Below, in pieces: positions 21,454-25,109 of a stretch of DNA of 25,109 bases; position 1 is the stretch's first letter, and the number at the start of each line of letters is the position of its first letter. Both the position numbers and the translations under genes were made by a program. Origin of the DNA: JAJPXI01 sp045595705 (GTDB lineage: Bacteria > Bacillota > Clostridia > Oscillospirales > Oscillospiraceae); the NCBI GenBank assembly GCA_045595705.1, contig JAZOBA010000070.1:1-25109 (forward strand). The letters run 5' to 3'. Under the pieces are notes generated by a model. That model worked only from the letters and a program-made list of their open reading frames with translations. It had not been told where the DNA came from and made no database searches.

Positions 21454-23464
21454 CACCACCTTGTATAAGAAGAATCTGGCCCGGTTCTGGCCGATCTGGA
21501 CGTTGTATCTGGTTATCTGGATGTTTGTGCTGCCCTTTGATCTGGTACTGTCCGACTATTCCAATCCCGCACTGCAATTTTCCCAACGGCAGGTACTCCG
21601 GTCGGTTCAGGAGGCCGGCCTTGCGCTGGCAGTAGCGGTGGCTCTGCTGACGGCGGTGGCCGTGTGGTCCTACCTGTACAACAACCGCTCGGCCTGTCTG
21701 ATGCATACACTGCCTGTTCGGCGTGAAGGATTGTTCCTGACCAACTTCCTGTCGGGAATTACCTTCTTTGTGGGCCCCAATCTGGTGATTTTCCTGCTCA
21801 CGTTGCTGGCGGAAGGCTTGGTCGGTTGCGTAGCCGTGGGGCCGCTGTTCACATGGTTGGCGGCCGTGTCCCTAATGGAACTGTATTTCTTCTGCTTTGC
21901 CACCTTCTGCGCCATGTTCACCGGACACATTTTGGGCTTGCCCGCCTTTTACGGTATTCTCAGCGTTCTGCCGGTGGGACTGGTGGCTTTGCTGGATGCC
22001 GTCTTTACCCGCTTCGTGTTCGGTTATGACGGAATCGATGGCCTGTATGCTTTGGCGGCTTGGTTGAGCCCGATTGCAAACTTGGTGGAAAAAGCGCGGG
22101 TCAAGCGAGTGGAGGAAGTTGCACCCGGATTGAAGGATGCCCTTGAGCATTATGAACTGCAGGGCATGGGTGTTATCCTGATTTACGCTTTTGTTGGTCT
22201 GATTCTGGCCGGGTTGGCGCTGGCGGTTTACCGCCGTCGCCACATGGAGCGCGCCGGCGATGCGGTCACGGTGGGTTGGGAACGCCCGGTGTTCCAGTAC
22301 GGCGCCGCCTTCTTCTGCGCGCTGGGTTTTGGCGCTCTGTTTTTTGAAATCTTCAGCGGTGTTCTGCCTGAAACGGTTTGGACCCTGTTGGTGCTTATGC
22401 TCTTCAGCGGCGCGGTGGGGTATTTCCTTGCCCGAATGATTCTGGAAAAATCCTTCCGTGTGTTCCGTTGTTGGAAGGGGTGTCTGCCCTTCCTGGCCGC
22501 GCTGGTGGTGCTGGTGTGCGGCATGGAACTGGATGTTACCGGCTTTGAACGTCGCTTGCCCGAACGGTCACAGGTGGAGGCAGTCTCTGTTGATGCCGTG
22601 TACACCGTTCCCCATGACAACGCAAGTCATTTCTCGGTTTGGGAAAGCACCGATCCGCAGATGATTGACGCCATGCTGGATCTGCACCGGTTGGTGGTGG
22701 ACAGCAAGGGTGAGATCGAGGGGGAGACACGCCATTATCTTTTTGACCGGGAGGAGACAGGCTACAATGCGGACACCTTGAGGAGAACCGGGTTCTATGT
22801 GACCTATCACCTGAAAAACGGTACCGAGATCTCCCGTCACTACCGGAGCAACATTCCGGTGTATGCTGAGGATCTGAAGGACCCGCAGACGATTACCGGA
22901 AAGATGACCGAACTGATCAACCTGCCTCAGGCGGTGGAGAAGGTTTACGGCCTGACAGACCGACGGGCCGATGAATTGATTGATGTCGTGCTGAGCGGTA
23001 ATTACGGCAATCACATTCAGATCAGCATTGACAAGGATGCCTACGCTCAGGTGTTTGAAGCCGTTTTGGCCGACATGGCCGAGGGTAACTTGGGCCGCCG
23101 ATACCTGATGAACGACAAGGAACAGATGAACACCTGTTTTGTCAACGATCTGGAGTTTGTTTTCTATCACGAGATGTCTGCTGAGGAATTTGGGGAGGAT
23201 ATCCCCATGGAGACGGTGGAGGCCAGGCCGGTGGACAGCGTGGAATGGGCCGAGAAGTACCGAACCACCCGCATCTCGGTGACCCTGCAGACCACCGCGC
23301 GGCATACGATCGCGGCGCTGGACCGGGTGGACGTGCTCAAGGAACCGGTCTATCTGCTGACTCAGGCCCAGATGGATGCTGCGGGTGCTGCCGCAGACAA
23401 GGCCGGAATAGCGTGGAATGACATTGACTATGCCCGATATGCCGAGGAAATCATCGGCGGATAA
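21428..23464 (+). CDS. ABC-2 type permease with large C-terminal domain
   Basis: Membrane subunit partnering the upstream ATPase; 678 residues. About six hydrophobic segments occupy the N-terminal half (roughly residues 20-320), starting IWTLYLVIWMFVLPFDLVL. Two further segments, LLVLMLFSGAVGYFLA and CLPFLAALVVLVCGME, precede residue 370. The remaining 310 residues are soluble and rich in acidic and aromatic residues, and probably lie outside the membrane. I recall such a C-terminal domain in other YtrA-linked permeases (a DUF-type domain) but cannot name it with certainty. The ATG at 21428 is chosen over a GTG at 21419 because GGAGGTG lies 6 bases upstream. The substrate is unknown; cell-envelope peptides are common for this class. 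Confidence 0.9.
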   Translation: MRSVKSCFNTTLYKKNLARFWPIWTLYLVIWMFVLPFDLVLSDYSNPALQFSQRQVLRSVQEAGLALAVAVALLTAVAVWSYLYNNRSACLMHTLPVRREGLFLTNFLSGITFFVGPNLVIFLLTLLAEGLVGCVAVGPLFTWLAAVSLMELYFFCFATFCAMFTGHILGLPAFYGILSVLPVGLVALLDAVFTRFVFGYDGIDGLYALAAWLSPIANLVEKARVKRVEEVAPGLKDALEHYELQGMGVILIYAFVGLILAGLALAVYRRRHMERAGDAVTVGWERPVFQYGAAFFCALGFGALFFEIFSGVLPETVWTLLVLMLFSGAVGYFLARMILEKSFRVFRCWKGCLPFLAALVVLVCGMELDVTGFERRLPERSQVEAVSVDAVYTVPHDNASHFSVWESTDPQMIDAMLDLHRLVVDSKGEIEGETRHYLFDREETGYNADTLRRTGFYVTYHLKNGTEISRHYRSNIPVYAEDLKDPQTITGKMTELINLPQAVEKVYGLTDRRADELIDVVLSGNYGNHIQISIDKDAYAQVFEAVLADMAEGNLGRRYLMNDKEQMNTCFVNDLEFVFYHEMSAEEFGEDIPMETVEARPVDSVEWAEKYRTTRISVTLQTTARHTIAALDRVDVLKEPVYLLTQAQMDAAGAAADKAGIAWNDIDYARYAEEIIGG

Positions 23465-23478
23465 AAACCGACATGGCT

Positions 23479-23517
23479 CCTGTCTTTTCCCGAATAGGGA
23501 AGAGGCAGGATCCTTTT
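23479..23517 (+). terminator. Rho-independent terminator of the gntR-ABC operon
   Basis: Thirteen-base arms (23479-23491 and 23497-23509) pair with two G-U wobbles around the loop GAATA, followed by ATCCTTTT. It lies 15 bases past the permease stop. Confidence 0.8.
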
Positions 23518-23533
23518 GTGTGCGGAATCTGGT

Positions 23534-23549
23534 TTTTCATTAGTGAAAA
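23534..23549. promoter_or_regulatory. Inverted repeat upstream of the thiolase promoter
   Basis: TTTTCA (23534-23539) and TGAAAA (23544-23549) with the loop TTAG. It sits 14 bases upstream of the -35, and could be an operator or activator site. No regulator is assigned. Confidence 0.35.
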
Positions 23550-23563
23550 CCGCAAGATGAAGG

Positions 23564-23592
23564 TTGCTTTTTATATTATATAGGTATATAAT
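23564..23592 (+). promoter_or_regulatory. Sigma-A promoter for the thiolase gene
   Basis: TTGCTT (23564-23569), a 17-base AT-rich spacer and a perfect TATAAT (23587-23592). The predicted leader to the ATG at 23648 is about 49 bases. Confidence 0.82.
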
Positions 23593-23647
23593 TCCCATGT
23601 ATGAAAACCCCATTTGGGAACTATATAAACTTTTGGAGGTCATGAAA

Positions 23648-24907
23648 ATGAGAGACATCTACGTTGTCAATTGTTGCCGTACCGCTGTTGGTTCCTTCGG
23701 CGGCTCCCTGAAGGACACCCCCGCCACCGATCTGGGTGCTGTGGTCGTTAAGGAAGCTCTGAACCGCGCCGGCGTTAAGCCCGAGCAGGTCGACGAGCTG
23801 ATGTTCGGCTGCATCCTGACTGCTGCTCAGGGTCAGAACCCCGCCCGTCAGGTCGGCGTCAAGGCCGGTCTGCCCTTCTCCGTCCCCGCTTACACCGTGG
23901 GTATGGTCTGCGGCTCCGGCATGAAGTCCGTCATCGAGGCTGCCCGCGCTATCGCTGCTGGCGATGCCGAGATCATCGTTGCCGGCGGTACCGAGAATAT
24001 GTCCGCTGCTCCCTACGCTCTGCCCGACGAGCGCTGGGGCGCCCGCATGGGCGACAAGAAGGTCGTTGACACCATGATCAAGGACGGCCTGTGGGACGCT
24101 TACAACAACTATCACATGGGCACCACCGCTGAGAACATCTGCGACGTGTGGGGCATCACCCGCGAAGAACTGGACGCTTTCGGTCTGGCTTCCCAGCAGA
24201 AGACCGAGGCTGCTCAGGCTGCCGGTAAGTTCGACGACGAGATCGTTCCTGTCATGATCAAGAAGAAGAAGGAAATGGTCGAGTTCAAGGTCGACGAGTT
24301 CCCCCGCGCCGGTACCACTGCTGAGGCTCTGGCCAAGCTGAAGGGCGCTTTCCCCTGCGGCCCCGAGGGCGTTGAGGATTCCATCGTCCATACCTTCGAG
24401 CTGACCGGCATCCACGAGGATGACGCTCGCAAGCACACTCCCCGCGTCACCGCCGGCAACGCTTCCGGCATCAACGACGGCGCTGCCCCTATCGTTCTGG
24501 CTTCCGGTGAAGCTGTTGAGAAGTACGGCCTGAAGCCCATGGCCAAGCTGGTCTCCTGGGGCCACGGCGGCGTTGATCCCAAGATCATGGGTGTCGGCCC
24601 TGTTCCCGCTTCCAAGCAGGCTATGGCTAAGGCTGGTCTGGCTATTGAGGACATCGACCTGGTCGAGGCCAACGAGGCTTTTGCAGCTCAGTCCATCGCT
24701 GTTGCCCGCGAGCTGAACTTCGACATGAGCAAGGTCAACGTCAACGGCGGCGCTATCTCCATCGGTCACCCCGTCGGCGCTTCCGGCGCTCGTATCATCG
24801 TCACCCTGCTGCACGAGATGCAGAAGCGTGAGGATGCCAAGAAGGGTCTGGCCACCCTGTGCATCGGCGGCGGCATGGGCGTTGCCACCATCTTCGAGAA
24901 GTGCTAA
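23648..24907 (+). CDS. Acetyl-CoA C-acetyltransferase (thiolase)
   Basis: Biosynthetic-type thiolase that joins two acetyl-CoA to acetoacetyl-CoA or cleaves it. Nucleophile Cys88 is in MVCGSGMKS, NEAFAAQ is in the active-site loop, His374 in GHPVGASGAR, and Cys405 in CIGGGMG. At 419 residues it is longer than the usual 390-393. The excess is between LAKLKGAF and VTAGNASG (residues 236-266), where C. acetobutylicum ThlA has about 5 residues. The ATG at 23648 has GGAGG 8 bases upstream; the ATG at 23642 is too close and the frame's first ATG lies in the promoter. Codon use is strikingly uniform (Leu almost all CTG, Lys AAG, GCT/GCC Ala, CGC/CGT Arg), unlike the adjacent permease, as expected of a highly expressed gene. 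A CoA-transferase follows. Confidence 0.95.
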   Translation: MRDIYVVNCCRTAVGSFGGSLKDTPATDLGAVVVKEALNRAGVKPEQVDELMFGCILTAAQGQNPARQVGVKAGLPFSVPAYTVGMVCGSGMKSVIEAARAIAAGDAEIIVAGGTENMSAAPYALPDERWGARMGDKKVVDTMIKDGLWDAYNNYHMGTTAENICDVWGITREELDAFGLASQQKTEAAQAAGKFDDEIVPVMIKKKKEMVEFKVDEFPRAGTTAEALAKLKGAFPCGPEGVEDSIVHTFELTGIHEDDARKHTPRVTAGNASGINDGAAPIVLASGEAVEKYGLKPMAKLVSWGHGGVDPKIMGVGPVPASKQAMAKAGLAIEDIDLVEANEAFAAQSIAVARELNFDMSKVNVNGGAISIGHPVGASGARIIVTLLHEMQKREDAKKGLATLCIGGGMGVATIFEKC

Positions 24908-24936
24908 TCGGCTGGCATTATTTCGTCTTTTTCGGC

Positions 24937-24958
24937 GGGCGGGAAAAATTTCCCGCCC
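24937..24958 (+). terminator. Hairpin between thiolase and CoA-transferase
   Basis: Ten-base perfect arms GGGCGGGAAA (24937-24946) and TTTCCCGCCC (24949-24958). Only ACCGTTTATAAG follows, with no good U-run. It may therefore be an RNA-stabilising or partial terminator between two co-transcribed genes rather than a full stop. Confidence 0.4.
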
Positions 24959-25005
24959 ACCGTTTATAAGCAAGATAAAAGATTTTTATAGGAGGTAATT
25001 CCCTC

Positions 25006-25109
25006 ATGGCTAAGTTTGTTTCTCTGGAGGAGGCTGTCGCCCACGTACAGGACGGCATGACCATCGCTATCGGTGGCTTCCTCGGCTGCGGCAACCCCCA
25101 CAAGGTCAT
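25006..25109 (+). CDS. Family I CoA-transferase alpha subunit, start only
   Basis: Only the first 34 complete codons are in the window. The N-terminus has FVSLEEAVAHVQDGMTIAIG followed by GFLGCGNPHKV, the CoA-binding opening of AtoD/CtfA/ScoA-type subunits. These move CoA between acetate or butyrate and acetoacetyl-CoA or related acyl-CoAs. The exact substrate cannot be told from this fragment. The ATG at 25006 has GGAGG 10 bases upstream. Codon use is as biased as in the thiolase, which it follows by 98 bases with a hairpin between, so they probably form one pathway unit. The beta subunit would be expected just past the right edge. Confidence 0.9.
   Translation, partial: MAKFVSLEEAVAHVQDGMTIAIGGFLGCGNPHKV

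Noticed and set aside
1..25109. CRISPR arrays, insertion sequences, integrases, tRNA or rRNA genes, prophage genes
   Set aside because: No regular direct-repeat array, transposase, terminal inverted repeats, tRNA cloverleaf or rRNA segment was recognised; this is mostly housekeeping chromosome.

Overview
The window looks like chromosomal DNA of a gut-type Clostridia (Bacillota), probably Oscillospiraceae (the Flavonifractor / Intestinimonas / Oscillibacter neighbourhood). The signs are intermediate GC, sigma-A promoters of TTGaca-17-TATAAT type, strong GGAGG ribosome binding sites, a noc-parA-parB cluster with parS sites, a YtrA-type GntR/ABC operon, and a thiolase followed by a CoA-transferase. 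The genus is a guess from gene content and protein style.

Everything from 1 to 19801 is read leftward (minus strand). In transcription order: prs; pth and mfd; a PpiC/PrsA-like lipoprotein; mntP; a P-type Ca2+ ATPase; tadA; a 478-base non-coding stretch with two strong hairpins; the chromosome-organisation cluster noc - parA(soj) - parB(spo0J). Within the same apparent operon follow a membrane-anchored coiled-coil protein of unknown function, serS, a small exported or membrane protein, mscL, a 60-residue membrane protein and rsmG. A new promoter then drives minD and an MgsA-like gene, and after a terminator comes hisS, cut by the left window edge. In Bacillus subtilis rsmG-noc-soj-spo0J are contiguous beside oriC. 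Here the same genes are present, but six genes lie between the noc-par trio and rsmG in transcription order: parB's membrane-protein neighbour, serS, three membrane-associated genes, and parB itself if counted from parA. The window is therefore probably origin-proximal, although no oriC or dnaA is visible.

From 20093 the genes are read rightward. A sigma-A promoter overlapping nested inverted repeats drives a YtrA-type GntR repressor, an ABC ATPase and an ABC permease with a large C-terminal domain, ending at a terminator. A second sigma-A promoter drives a thiolase with strongly biased codon use, then a hairpin and the start of a family I CoA-transferase alpha subunit. The last two genes suggest acetoacetyl-CoA / short-chain acyl-CoA metabolism.

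The observations most worth a second look are these. The MgsA homologue has Ser in place of the catalytic Asp. The perfect parS is built into a terminator-shaped hairpin between noc and parA. Both halves of the known ParB/Noc DNA-specificity code are readable, but Noc lacks an obvious N-terminal membrane helix. A membrane-anchored coiled-coil gene is translationally coupled to parB. SerRS has an atypical motif 3. The thiolase carries a 26-residue insertion.
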